From Myxococcota bacterium (GTDB lineage: Bacteria; Myxococcota_A; UBA9160; UBA4427): DNA of 64,000 bases. This document shows, one piece after another, positions 17,291 to 26,208 of this stretch. Positions within the stretch are counted from its first letter, which is position 1. Each line of letters starts with the position of its first letter. Under the pieces are notes generated by a model that was given only the letters and a program-made list of their open reading frames with translations, ran no database searches and had not been told where the DNA came from. The DNA is taken from the NCBI GenBank assembly GCA_041389495.1, contig JAWKRT010000004.1, positions 124,001 through 188,000 on the forward strand, read 5' to 3'. The position numbers and the translations under genes were made by a program.

Positions 17291-18507
17291 GCCTGGCCGA
17301 CGCCCTCGAGCGCGCCGCGAGCGAGCTCGCCCCCCACGCCGACGCGATCCGCGATGCGAACGGCGACCCCGACCGGCTGCTCGAGACGCTCGCGCCCGCG
17401 CCCGCGAGCGAGCTGCTCGGCTGGCTGCTCGCGCACGAGCCCGCCGCCGGCGAGGAGCTCGCGCTCGCGTGGACCGACCGCGACGCCGGGGCCGCGCCGA
17501 TCGCGGCGCTCGAAGGCGCCGAGCTGCCGAAGGCCGGGCGCAAGGTCGTGCGCAAGGCGCTCCACCGACTCCGCTCGCGCGGCGTCGAGGTCGAGGCGCG
17601 CGCGCCCGCGCCCGTCGTCGCGCGCCCGCGCGCCGTCGAGGACGCGTTCGAGGCGGCGCTCGTGTCGCCGCTCGATCGGCGCGGCGCGCGCATGGCCTAC
17701 CTCGTCGAGCCACACCCTGCCGGCGGCGCGCGCATGTACGAGGCCGTGCTCGACGACGCGCGCGGCATCGTCGACTTCCGCGTCTACAGCGCGGGCCGCA
17801 GCCGCGTGCGCGCCTTCCTGCGGAGCGCGCGCGCGTCGCAGGCGGAGGAGAGCGCGGGCGCGCTGCTCGACGTCGCGACGAGCGAGCTCCGCGCGCTCGT
17901 CGCCCGCGCCGCGAAGCGCCAGTCCGCCGACCATCCCGCGCCGCGCGCCTTCATCGAGCACCGCTCGCAGCTCGCCCTCGCGGGCCACGCGCGCACGCCC
18001 GGCGATCGCGCGCGCGACGAGCTCGGCGCCGCGAGCGCGGCCGGCGCGGCCGCGCTCGAGGCGGTCGCCGAGCGGGTGCGCACCGGTGCGATCGGCCCCT
18101 GGCCGCCCGATCTCGCCGCGCTCCGCAAGCTCGGCGAGCGCGTGCGCGAGGGCTTCGCGCCCGGTGCGGTGCTCTCGGGCGAAGGGCAGACGGAGGCGAC
18201 GCGCGCGCTGCTCGCGGAGGCCGCCCGCGAGGTCTTCGGCGCGGGGAGCGACGGCTTCGCCGCCGTCGCCGCGTCGCGGCTGCGCGAGACCGCGTTCGTG
18301 CTGTGGCGACGGGGGCGCGACGACGACGCCCGCGCCGCGCTCGCGGCGGCGGCCGCCTTCGAGGACGGCCTCGCGGAGAACCCGGTCGCGCTCGCCTTCG
18401 TCGAGGTGTGGGTGGCCCCGCTGCTGGCTGGACCCGGTGCGGCGGCGGAGGGGCCGGCACCCGAGGCGGGCGAGGGCGCCGTCGCCGCCGAAGGCGCCGG
18501 GGACTGA
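17287..18507 (+). CDS. Unknown 406-residue protein
   Basis: I do not recognise this protein. It is Ala/Glu/Arg-rich, without signal peptide or membrane segments, and predicted largely helical. A Leu/Glu-rich N-terminal domain (1-110) with KAGRKVVRKALHRLRSRGV is followed by a mixed domain around 125-185 (MAYLVEPHPAGGARMYEAVLDD). A second helical half has an Ala-rich C-terminal tail. The ATGA overlap with cutA and a 3-base gap to the next gene place it in the same operon. A helical scaffold or RNA-binding role is possible but not shown. Confidence 0.7.
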   Translation: MSLADALERAASELAPHADAIRDANGDPDRLLETLAPAPASELLGWLLAHEPAAGEELALAWTDRDAGAAPIAALEGAELPKAGRKVVRKALHRLRSRGVEVEARAPAPVVARPRAVEDAFEAALVSPLDRRGARMAYLVEPHPAGGARMYEAVLDDARGIVDFRVYSAGRSRVRAFLRSARASQAEESAGALLDVATSELRALVARAAKRQSADHPAPRAFIEHRSQLALAGHARTPGDRARDELGAASAAGAAALEAVAERVRTGAIGPWPPDLAALRKLGERVREGFAPGAVLSGEGQTEATRALLAEAAREVFGAGSDGFAAVAASRLRETAFVLWRRGRDDDARAALAAAAAFEDGLAENPVALAFVEVWVAPLLAGPGAAAEGPAPEAGEGAVAAEGAGD

Positions 18508-18510
18508 TCG

Positions 18511-18846
18511 GTGCGGCTCGCGCGCGGACGGTTCTGGGAGGCTAGGCTCGCGGGCCCCGCCGTGGTGATCGCGCTCTCGCGCGATGCGCAGAGCGACGCG
18601 CTTCCCGAGCTCGTCGTCGAGGTGCCGCTCGAGCGGTGGAACCGGGTCGTCAAGCACGTGTGGACCGATCGCAAGCTGATCGGCGGCATCCTGCTCGACT
18701 TCGCCCGACACAAGGAGTACGTCGCGACGGCCGTCGCGCAGGACCGCGTCTACTTCGACTTCCAGCGCGTCGTGCTCGATGCGACGACCGTGCTGATCGA
18801 GAAGGGCCGGCTCGCGCTCGCCGTCGTCGACGTCGGCCTGGACTGA
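18511..18846 (+). CDS. Unknown 111-residue protein
   Basis: GTG start 4 bases after the preceding stop. The protein is small, with alternating beta-like and helical stretches and a cluster of aromatic and basic residues (RWNRVVKHVWTDRKLIGG). No membrane segment or metal motif is visible. Its operon position suggests a partner of the upstream unknown protein. I cannot assign a function. Confidence 0.6.
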   Translation: MRLARGRFWEARLAGPAVVIALSRDAQSDALPELVVEVPLERWNRVVKHVWTDRKLIGGILLDFARHKEYVATAVAQDRVYFDFQRVVLDATTVLIEKGRLALAVVDVGLD

Positions 18847-18922
18847 CGAACCACGACGGACGCGCCGCAGCCGCGAGGCGCCGCGTCCGAACGGCGGAGC
18901 GAGGGGCTCCGCGGAGGAAGAC

Positions 18923-21223
18923 ATGCGAAGGCGATTCTCGCGCCGGGGCCGGCGCGGAGGCAGTGAGGGACGGGCTCCGATCGACGCGCCGCGCGTCTTG
19001 GCGCGCGTGGTCGAGGAGAAGCTGGTCGAGGTCGAGGCGCTCGAGCCGTTCGGGCGCGAGGACGTGCCGGACACGTACGCCGCGCTCGGGCGCGGCGCGC
19101 GCGAGGACGGCGGCCGCGTCGTCGTGGCGTTCGCGCCGTACGGCGGCGATGCCCTGCTCGCGGGCATCGCGGCCGCGCTGCACGAGCAGGGTGCCGACGA
19201 CGCGCCGTTCGCGGGCGAGGTCGTGGTCGTCGCGCCGACCTGGACGGCCGCCGGGCTCGCGCGCCTCGCGCGCATCGGCGACCTGCCGTTCCCGGTGCGC
19301 GCCGTGGTCGCCCCCGCGCTCGGCGCGAACGGCGTCGGTGCGAACGGCGGGCAGATCGAGCCGGAGTTCTGGGCACCGCCGATCCCGCTCTCGCGGGAGC
19401 GCGTCGCGGCGGCGATCGTGCGCACCGACGAGCGCTCGCTCTTCGAGCGCGCGGCGAGCGCGCTCGAGGGGCTCGCGAGCAAGCACGGCGGCTGCGTGCG
19501 CGGCACGGCGAGCGGGCTCGAGCTCGTGATCATGGCGCGGCGCGTCGCGCTGCTGGCCGCGAACGGCGGCGTCGTGCTCGAGACGCTCCAGCCGCAGCGC
19601 TCGAGCCTGCGGCTCACGAGCGACGACCTCGCGGGTGCGCTCGACCGGCTCGAGGGCCAGCTGCGCAAGCGCATCAACGACCGCCACGTGCGCGACGGCG
19701 AGGAAGGGCTGCGCGCGCGCGCGCTGCCGCTCGTCGCGAGCGCGCTCGGTCTGCGCACGGTGACGCCCTGGCCGGTCGCGGGTGGCGACCGCGAGGTGAT
19801 CGACCTCGTCGGCATCGACCGCGAGGGCCGGCCCGTCGCGGCGGCGGTCCGCGCCGAGCTCGATCTCGACGGCGTCGGCGAGCTCGTCGACGTGGGCGTC
19901 GCGCTCGCCCCGGTCCTCCCGCTCCTGCTCGGCAGCGCCGAGCCGCCCGTGCGCATGGGCGAGCCGCGCCTCGTCGTCGCCGCGCAGCGCACGACGCCGG
20001 CCGCGGCGCGCGTGCTCGGCGCGCTGTCGCTCGGCCACGAGCTCTTCGAGCTGCGGACGACGAGCCGCGGGCTCGAGCTCGAGAGCCTGTCGGCGTCCGA
20101 GGCGATCGAGCGCGCGGTGGCGCGCCGCGCGCCGCGCCGCGGGCCCGATCGCGGGCCGCGCCGCGAGGACGACGAAGCGCGCCGCGAGAGCGAGCGCGAC
20201 GACGCCGACGCGCGCGAGCGCGGCGGCCGCGCGCCCCGCACCGAGCGGAGCGCGGCCGCGGAACGCGACGACCGCGACGGGCGCGCCGACCGGAGCGCGG
20301 CCGCCGAGCGCGACGCGCGGGAGGACGGCGACGCGCGGGGCGAACGCGAGGAGCGCGCAGACCGCGACGATCGCGACGAGCGCGGCGCGCGCGGACGGCG
20401 GCGGCGCGGCCGCCGGCGCGGCGGGCGCGGGCGCGACGACGAAGGCGGCCGCGGCCGCGCGTCGCTCGACGCCGAAGGCGACGACCTCGGCCCGCTCGAC
20501 CTCGTCGCGGACGGCGACGACGACGCGGGCGACACGAGGGGGCTCGACGCCGACGCGGACGACACGCGCGACGAGGGTCGCGAGCGGGCGCGCGACGCGG
20601 GACGCGACGACGCCGGCCCGCTCGAGGTGTCCTCTTCGATCTCGACGACGATGCGCGCGACGACTCCGACGACGGCGACGGCGAGTCGCGCCGCGGCGGA
20701 AGGCGCCGCGGCCGGCGCCGCGGGCGGCGCGGCCGCAACGGCGGCGGCGAGGAGCGCGCGGGAGGCGACGCCGGCGACGAGCGCGGCGGGCGCCGCGCGA
20801 CCGAGCTCGACGGCGAGCCACCTGCCGGCTCGCGCGGGCGCGATACCGGCGCGGCCGCCGCCGACGGCGATGCCGACGACGACGACGTCGTCGACGTCGA
20901 GGACGTCTCGGACCTGCTGGCCGACGACGCGCCCGATCTCGAGCCCGAGCTCCCCGAACCCGCCTACGACGACGAGGACGAGGAGGCGGAGGGCGACGAC
21001 GACGCCGAATCGGCGGCGCGCCGCCGCGCCCGGGAGAAGCGACGGCTGTCGCGCAAGGCCGCGGCCGCGGCCGAGGTGCCGGCCGAGCCGGCGCGGCCGC
21101 CGCGCCGGCGCGCCGCGATCGTCGCCTGCGACGACCGCGACTCGCTGTTCGCGGCCGTGCTGCTCGCGCGCGACGTGCGACTGCTCGAGGGCATCTGGGT
21201 CTATCCGCAGTCGGAGCTCATGA
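18923..21223 (+). CDS. 5' part of a frameshifted gene: nuclease-like domain plus Arg/Asp-rich linker
   Basis: Residues 1-400 form a folded region I do not fully recognise. Near residues 285-320 the pattern REVIDLVGIDREGRPVAAAV resembles a PD-(D/E)xK nuclease core (Asp, then Gly, then E-x-K), but the expected Lys is missing. An Arg/Gly/Asp-rich linker follows (RGRRRRGRRRGG and similar), like RNA-binding linkers of RNase E. From about 20630 this frame turns Thr/Ala/Ser-rich, while the adjacent frame keeps the acidic linker and runs into the DHH domain at 21076-22068. The codons after about 20630 in this frame are therefore probably not native. See the frameshift finding. Confidence 0.55.
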   Translation: MRRRFSRRGRRGGSEGRAPIDAPRVLARVVEEKLVEVEALEPFGREDVPDTYAALGRGAREDGGRVVVAFAPYGGDALLAGIAAALHEQGADDAPFAGEVVVVAPTWTAAGLARLARIGDLPFPVRAVVAPALGANGVGANGGQIEPEFWAPPIPLSRERVAAAIVRTDERSLFERAASALEGLASKHGGCVRGTASGLELVIMARRVALLAANGGVVLETLQPQRSSLRLTSDDLAGALDRLEGQLRKRINDRHVRDGEEGLRARALPLVASALGLRTVTPWPVAGGDREVIDLVGIDREGRPVAAAVRAELDLDGVGELVDVGVALAPVLPLLLGSAEPPVRMGEPRLVVAAQRTTPAAARVLGALSLGHELFELRTTSRGLELESLSASEAIERAVARRAPRRGPDRGPRREDDEARRESERDDADARERGGRAPRTERSAAAERDDRDGRADRSAAAERDAREDGDARGEREERADRDDRDERGARGRRRRGRRRGGRGRDDEGGRGRASLDAEGDDLGPLDLVADGDDDAGDTRGLDADADDTRDEGRERARDAGRDDAGPLEVSSSISTTMRATTPTTATASRAAAEGAAAGAAGGAAATAAARSAREATPATSAAGAARPSSTASHLPARAGAIPARPPPTAMPTTTTSSTSRTSRTCWPTTRPISSPSSPNPPTTTRTRRRRATTTPNRRRAAAPGRSDGCRARPRPRPRCRPSRRGRRAGAPRSSPATTATRCSRPCCSRATCDCSRASGSIRSRSS

Positions 21224-22068
21224 CGTTCTTCCGGAGCGTCGCGCCCGACCTGCGCGACGACGCGCCGATCCACGTGGTGGGCTTCCGGCCGTCGCCGGCC
21301 GTCGACGTGCTGCGCACCGCGCAGCTCTACGCGAACCGCCTCTTCTGGTACGACCACCACGACTGGGCGCCCGAGGACCTCGGCGCCATGCGGAGCGTGC
21401 TCTCGCAGGACGCGCTCCACGTCGCGCCCGGCGCGGGCTCGTCGCTGCCGACCGTGCTCGGGCCGTCGACGCGGCGCAGCCGCTTCTCGGACAAGCTCGT
21501 CGACCTCGCGGCCGGCCGCTTCACGCAGCACGACTACGAGCGCTGGGGACGGCTGTGGTGGTGGCGGCTCGGCGAGATCGCGAAGCGCACCGGCGACCGG
21601 CGCGCCGACGTCGACGCGCTGCTCGTGGGCCGTCCGAGCGACCTCGCGCGCGAGTCCGCGCGGCTCGAGGCACCGCCGATCCCCGAGGAGGTCGCGTGGG
21701 TGTCGCAGCGCGACTTCCGCATCGTGCACTTCGCGGGCTACTCGCTCGTCGTGCTCGTCGTGCCGGCGTCGCTCGACCTCGCGCTGTGCGCGCGCATCGC
21801 GCGCGAGCGCTACGGCGCCCCGCTCTCGCTCGCCGTGCCCGAGGGCGGAGACCTCGTGCTCCTCGGCGCCGACGAGGTCAGCGGCAAGCGCGCGCTCGAC
21901 GTGGGCGCGCTCGCCGACCAGATCGGCGAGAAGCTCGCGCACGCCGAGGTGCTGGCGGACGACGACCACGTGGCGCGCCTGCGCGTGCGCGGCCTGGCCG
22001 AGCACCCCGAGCGGCTCGACGACGTGATCGGCGAGATCGCGATGGGCCGCTCGCTGCTCGAAGGCTAG
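21076..22068 (+). CDS. 3' part of the same gene: DHH/DHHA1-like phosphoesterase domain
   Basis: 330 residues from the GTG at 21076, but the same frame is coding-like from about 20630 with no earlier start codon. Motif I (ACDDRDSLFAAVLL), the DHH signature in FWYDHHDWAPEDL, and a C-terminal DHHA1-like region (DDDHVARLRVRGLAEHPERLDDVIGEI) point to a manganese-dependent phosphoesterase of the RecJ/NrnA group, acting on oligonucleotides or cyclic dinucleotides. It probably forms one protein with the upstream ORF once a frameshift near 20620-20640 is corrected. queE follows after 18 bases. Confidence 0.6.
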   Translation: MPAEPARPPRRRAAIVACDDRDSLFAAVLLARDVRLLEGIWVYPQSELMTFFRSVAPDLRDDAPIHVVGFRPSPAVDVLRTAQLYANRLFWYDHHDWAPEDLGAMRSVLSQDALHVAPGAGSSLPTVLGPSTRRSRFSDKLVDLAAGRFTQHDYERWGRLWWWRLGEIAKRTGDRRADVDALLVGRPSDLARESARLEAPPIPEEVAWVSQRDFRIVHFAGYSLVVLVVPASLDLALCARIARERYGAPLSLAVPEGGDLVLLGADEVSGKRALDVGALADQIGEKLAHAEVLADDDHVARLRVRGLAEHPERLDDVIGEIAMGRSLLEG

Positions 22069-22086
22069 GCCGCGGGAGGCGGCGCG

Positions 22087-22962
22087 ATGGCCGTCGGAGC
22101 GAGCGACGCGCGCGAGCGGCGAAGGGCCGAGGCCGGCGGGACGGCGGTCGAGGCGAACGTCGTCGAGATCTTCGCGTCGGCGCAGGGCGAGGGGCCCTAC
22201 GTCGGCGCGGCGACGGTCTTCGTCCGGCTCGGCGAGTGCGACCTGCGCTGCGCGTGGTGCGACTCGCCGACGACCTGGCGGCCCGCGCGCGAGGCGCGCA
22301 TCGAGCGCGCGCCCGGCACCGGCGAGTTCGACGTCGCGCCGAACCCGCTCGCGATCGAGCGCATCGACGAGGCGATCGGTGCCCTCGCGCCGGTGGGCGA
22401 GGGCTTCGTGAGCCTGACGGGAGGCGAGCCGCTCCTGCAGCCGGCGGCCGTGCGCGCGCTCGCGCTCCGCGCGCGCGCACGCGGGCTCGCGTCCTACCTC
22501 GAGACGCACGGCCTCGCGGTCGACGCGCTGCGCGAGGTCGTCGACGCGATCGACGTCGTCTCGATGGACTGGAAGCTCGCGAGCGACGTCGCGCGCGCGC
22601 CCGCGCCGCGCGGCGAGGCCTCCGCGGTCGCGACCGTCGGACGCGAAGGCGTCGAAGGTTTCGAAGGTTTCGATGCCGCGCACGCGGCCTTCCTGGCGCT
22701 CGCCGCCGAGCGCGCCGGCGAGGTGTACGTGAAGATCGTCGTCTCGCCGAACACGCGCGACGACGAGGTCGAGCGCGCGTGCCGCGCGATCGCGCGGACG
22801 GCGCCCGAGGTGCTGCTCGTGCTGCAGCCGGTGACGCCGTTCGCGAAGGTGCGCGAGGGCTCGAGCGCCGCGCGCATGCTCGGCCTGCAGCGCAGCTGCG
22901 CGCAGTGGCTCGCCGACGTTCGCATCATTCCGCAGACGCACCGCGCCTACGGCGCGCTCTAG
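22087..22962 (+). CDS. queE: 7-carboxy-7-deazaguanine synthase QueE
   Basis: 291 residues. Radical SAM enzyme that turns 6-carboxytetrahydropterin into 7-carboxy-7-deazaguanine, a step of queuosine synthesis. The cluster motif is the QueE form C51-x3-C55-x2-C58 (CDLRCAWC). FASAQGEGPYVGAATVF and LTGGEPLLQ are further family marks. Residues near 190-200 hold a small repeat (EGVEGFEGF). The 3' end overlaps the convergent transglutaminase gene by 4 bases. No queC, queD or queF is in the window. Confidence 0.92.
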   Translation: MAVGASDARERRRAEAGGTAVEANVVEIFASAQGEGPYVGAATVFVRLGECDLRCAWCDSPTTWRPAREARIERAPGTGEFDVAPNPLAIERIDEAIGALAPVGEGFVSLTGGEPLLQPAAVRALALRARARGLASYLETHGLAVDALREVVDAIDVVSMDWKLASDVARAPAPRGEASAVATVGREGVEGFEGFDAAHAAFLALAAERAGEVYVKIVVSPNTRDDEVERACRAIARTAPEVLLVLQPVTPFAKVREGSSAARMLGLQRSCAQWLADVRIIPQTHRAYGAL

Positions 22963-25139
22963 GCGCCGCGCGCTCCCGCGGCGTCGCCCGCGGCCGGCGG
23001 GTGCCCGCCCGTCGCGCGTCGCGCATCGCGGCCGGGCGCGGCGCGGAGCGCCGCTTCGAGCCGCGCGAGTGCGCGGGTCGCCGCGAGCGCGGCGTCCGCG
23101 CGCGCGCCGAAGCGCTCCGCGAGGTAGGACTCCGTGAGCTCGTCGAGCGCGCGCGCCGCGGGGGCGTCGAGCGCGGGTGCGCAGGCGCGCGCGAAATCGC
23201 GCGCGGTCTGCGAGGCGCCGCGCGCGAGGCCGCGCCGCGCGAGCAGGCGCAGCGCGCGGCGGTAGCTCGAAGGCACGTCGCCCCACGCCGCGGCGCGCCG
23301 GCGCTGGACGGCCGCCGCGACGACGAGCGCGGCGATCGCGACTGCGCCGAGCGCACCGGCCGCCGCCTCGCGCGACGGTCGCCAGCGCGCGACGGCGCCG
23401 GTCGCGTCCGCGCGCGCGCCGTGCGCGCGCTCGCGCAATCCGGCCCAGGCTGCGAGCGCGCGCCGCACGGCCGACATCTGGTCTGCGGCGTCGAACTCGA
23501 CGACCCGCCGGAACCACCACGTCTCGAGCGCGTCGGCGAGCTGCGCGGCGCGTTCGCGCAGGCCGAGCGGACCCTCCGCGCGCAGCCGCGCATCGGGCGG
23601 CGTCGGGTCGTACCGCACCCAGCCCGCGCGCGCGAAGTGCACCTCGACCCACGCGTGCGCGTCCGCGCGCGACACCGTCGTGAAGCCGCCCAGGAGGTTC
23701 GGGCGCCCGCCCGCGAAGCCGTTGACGAGCCGCGCCGGGAGGCCGAGCTCGCGCGCGAGCACGGCCATCGCGCTCGCGAAGTACTCGCAGTGGCCGGTGC
23801 GGCTCTCGAGCAGGAAGACCTCGACCGGGGAGCGCGCGCCGCCCTCCGCGACGACGGGCGGCGACAGCGCATAGCGTCCGTTCGCGCGCAGCCACGCCTC
23901 GAGCGCGGCCGCGCGCGCGGCGTCGTTCGGCGCGTCGCGCGCGATGTCGCGGGCGAGTGCGCCGATCGCCGGGTCGAGGGGCGGCAGCGCGAGGAAGCGC
24001 GCGGCGGAGCCGTCGCGCTCGGGCGGCGTGGCGACGTCGGCGGCGAGCGCCGCATCGTCGCGCGGCGCGAGGGCCGTCCAGATCGTGTACTGCACGCGGT
24101 CGGCGGCCTGGCCGGGGGCGTAGAGGCCACCGTTCGCGTCGCGCTCGAGGCGGTCGAGCGCGCCCTCGACGCGCCGCGCGCTCCCGGCCGCGAAGACGAC
24201 GCCGGCCGCGACGGGCTCGCGCAGCACGCGCTGCACGAGCGTCGCCCGCGGCGGGGCGGAAGGGCCGCCCGCGAGGTCGACGCCGAGCCGCGGCGGGCCT
24301 GCGACGAGCGTGCGCGGCGGCCGTCCCCGGACGTGCGAGACCGACCAGCGCCGCCCGTCGAACGCATCGAACGCGAGGCCGCGCCAGTACGCGTCGGCGG
24401 GCGCGGGCGGCGGGCCCTCGAGCGTCTCGACGCGCAGTACGGGGGTCTCGTCGCGCTCGATGCGATCGACGGCGCCGAGCTCGACGCGATCGCGGAAGCC
24501 CGAGAGCGCGATCGCGCCGCGGCCGCCTCCGCTCCAGACGGACGTGCGCATGCGCGGGAGCGCGACGAAGAAGACGAGCGCGAGCGCGATCGACGCGAGC
24601 GTCGCGACGAACGTCGTGCGCGCGAGCGCGGGCGAGATCGCGGCATCGGGCGCGCGCGCGGCGCCGTGGGCGACGGCCTCGGTGCGCAGCGTGTGCACGA
24701 GCAGCGTCCACGTGGCGGAGACCGTGAACACGACGAGCAGCGGCGGGAACAGCACGCTGTCCGTCAGGTTGGCGGCGAGGATCACCTGGAAGAGCGCGAG
24801 CGCGACGAGCAGGAACTCGCTCTTGCGCGGCCGCGCATCGAAGAGCTGCAGCACCTGCGTGAGCGCGGCGAAGTGCGCGAGCGCCACGGTCGTCGCGCGA
24901 CCGCGGAGCGCGACCGCGATCGTCGTGGCGGTGATGCCCATCATCAGCACGTTGAGCAGCCAGTCGTTGCGCTGCAGCGCGCGCGGCGCGGTGCGGGAGT
25001 GCGCCGTGAACGCGAGGGCGGCGAGCTGCACGGCGACGACGCCGGGCGCGAGCTGGCCCGTGATCCAGAGCGCGGCGCTCGCGACGACGACCAGCACCCA
25101 GGCCGAGAGCGGCCGCGCGTCGGCGACGCGCGCGCTCAC
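22959..25139 (-). CDS. TgpA-like transglutaminase with DUF3488 membrane domain
   Basis: 726 residues, GTG start overlapping the upstream stop (GTGA). About seven hydrophobic helices in residues 10-185 match DUF3488. The periplasmic transglutaminase core has the triad Cys451 (TGHCEYFAS), His495 (DAHAWVEVH) and Asp511 (RYDPTPP). A further membrane helix near 600 and a DUF4129-like C-terminus follow. In Pseudomonas the homologue TgpA is essential; the MoxR-DUF58-TgpA set is thought to act on envelope proteins. The three genes here overlap or nearly touch. Confidence 0.88.
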   Translation of the reverse strand: MSARVADARPLSAWVLVVVASAALWITGQLAPGVVAVQLAALAFTAHSRTAPRALQRNDWLLNVLMMGITATTIAVALRGRATTVALAHFAALTQVLQLFDARPRKSEFLLVALALFQVILAANLTDSVLFPPLLVVFTVSATWTLLVHTLRTEAVAHGAARAPDAAISPALARTTFVATLASIALALVFFVALPRMRTSVWSGGGRGAIALSGFRDRVELGAVDRIERDETPVLRVETLEGPPPAPADAYWRGLAFDAFDGRRWSVSHVRGRPPRTLVAGPPRLGVDLAGGPSAPPRATLVQRVLREPVAAGVVFAAGSARRVEGALDRLERDANGGLYAPGQAADRVQYTIWTALAPRDDAALAADVATPPERDGSAARFLALPPLDPAIGALARDIARDAPNDAARAAALEAWLRANGRYALSPPVVAEGGARSPVEVFLLESRTGHCEYFASAMAVLARELGLPARLVNGFAGGRPNLLGGFTTVSRADAHAWVEVHFARAGWVRYDPTPPDARLRAEGPLGLRERAAQLADALETWWFRRVVEFDAADQMSAVRRALAAWAGLRERAHGARADATGAVARWRPSREAAAGALGAVAIAALVVAAAVQRRRAAAWGDVPSSYRRALRLLARRGLARGASQTARDFARACAPALDAPAARALDELTESYLAERFGARADAALAATRALARLEAALRAAPGRDARRATGGHPPAAGDAAGARGA

Positions 25140-26197
25140 GCCGCGCGCTCCCCGCCCGCGCTGCGGGGCGAGGCGGGCGCGGCATTCGCGCCGTCGGGCT
25201 CGACGAAGGCGAGGAAGCCGAGCAGGCGCAGGCGCTGCGCGTCGCCCGATGCGGGGGCGATCGACTCGGTGTCCGTCGCGAGGCCGACGTCGTCGCCCCG
25301 CTCGAGGTGCGCGACGACCTGTGCGGCCGCGCGGCGCACGCGCGCCTCGAAGACGTCGGCATGCGGTCCGTCGGCCGTCGCGAGGCGCACGACGACGCGG
25401 GCCGACTCGCTCGCCTCCGGGTCGCGGACGAGCAGCTGCTGGCGCCGCAGCGAGGCCCTCCAGTGCACGCGCCGCAGCGAGTCGCCGGGCTCGAGCTCGC
25501 GCACCGCGCTCACCTCACCGCCCGCGCGCGCGCGCTTCGCGCGCGCGCCGTCCTCGTCGGCGAGGGCGGCGGGCGGTGCGGGCGGCGCGCCCGGCTCGAG
25601 CGCGGGGAAGACGTCCGCCGAGCCCGGGAGCCGGACCGTCCGTTCCTTCGAGAAGAGTCCGAAGGGGAAGCGCGTAGACACCCGGATTCCCGCGAAGTCG
25701 AGCTGCCCTCGGGCTTCCGGGACGAAGCCGTAGCCGCGCCGCTCCACCGCACCCGGTGCGATCCGCAGCGCGAAGCAGCGACCGGCCCGCGGCGCGCGCT
25801 CGAGGCGCGCGTCGGGGTCGCTCCCGAGGCAGTCCTCGACGACGACGGCGAAGGCGGGCACGCGGCGCTGCGCGTTGCGGATCTCGATCGCGACGTGCGC
25901 GGTCGCGCCCGCGTGCAGCTCGCGCGGGAGGCGCCGGCGCACCTCGATGCCGCGCAGCGCGGACTCGCTCAGCACGCCCGACAGCACGAGGAAGGCGAGC
26001 AGGAGCGACAGCACGAGGTAGAGCAGGTTGTTGCCCGTGTTGAGCGCGGCGAAGCCGACGCCGAGCGCGATCGCGAAGAAGCACCAGCCGGCGCGCGTCG
26101 GGCGCAGTCGCCGCGGCGGTCGCAGCGCGAGCGACACCGCGCGGCGCAGCCGCTGCGCGCGCGAGGGCGCGGGCGGGACGGGACGCCGGCCGGGCAC
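25136..26197 (-). CDS. DUF58 protein
   Basis: About 353 residues. Two hydrophobic segments near residues 30-70 (GWCFFAIALGVGFAALN and LLYLVLSLLLAFLVLSGVL) precede a beta-rich domain, then the DUF58 signature REYEPGDSLRRVHW-like stretch, here VRELEPGDSLRRVHWRAS. The family is a von Willebrand-like partner of MoxR ATPases. There is no ATG nearby; I chose the GTG at 26197, with a GAGG 7 bases upstream and 11 bases after the MoxR stop. GTG 26137 is the alternative. The frame is open to 27355 but overlaps MoxR. Confidence 0.82.
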   Translation of the reverse strand: MPGRRPVPPAPSRAQRLRRAVSLALRPPRRLRPTRAGWCFFAIALGVGFAALNTGNNLLYLVLSLLLAFLVLSGVLSESALRGIEVRRRLPRELHAGATAHVAIEIRNAQRRVPAFAVVVEDCLGSDPDARLERAPRAGRCFALRIAPGAVERRGYGFVPEARGQLDFAGIRVSTRFPFGLFSKERTVRLPGSADVFPALEPGAPPAPPAALADEDGARAKRARAGGEVSAVRELEPGDSLRRVHWRASLRRQQLLVRDPEASESARVVVRLATADGPHADVFEARVRRAAAQVVAHLERGDDVGLATDTESIAPASGDAQRLRLLGFLAFVEPDGANAAPASPRSAGGERAA

Positions 26198-26208
26198 GCG
26201 CGCGCGCC

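Noticed and set aside
17251..25362. Open minus-strand frame of 2703 codons opposite the dgt-queE operon
   Set aside because: It is a GC-rich shadow: Arg/Ala-rich, no homology, and it lies opposite recognised genes such as cutA and queE.
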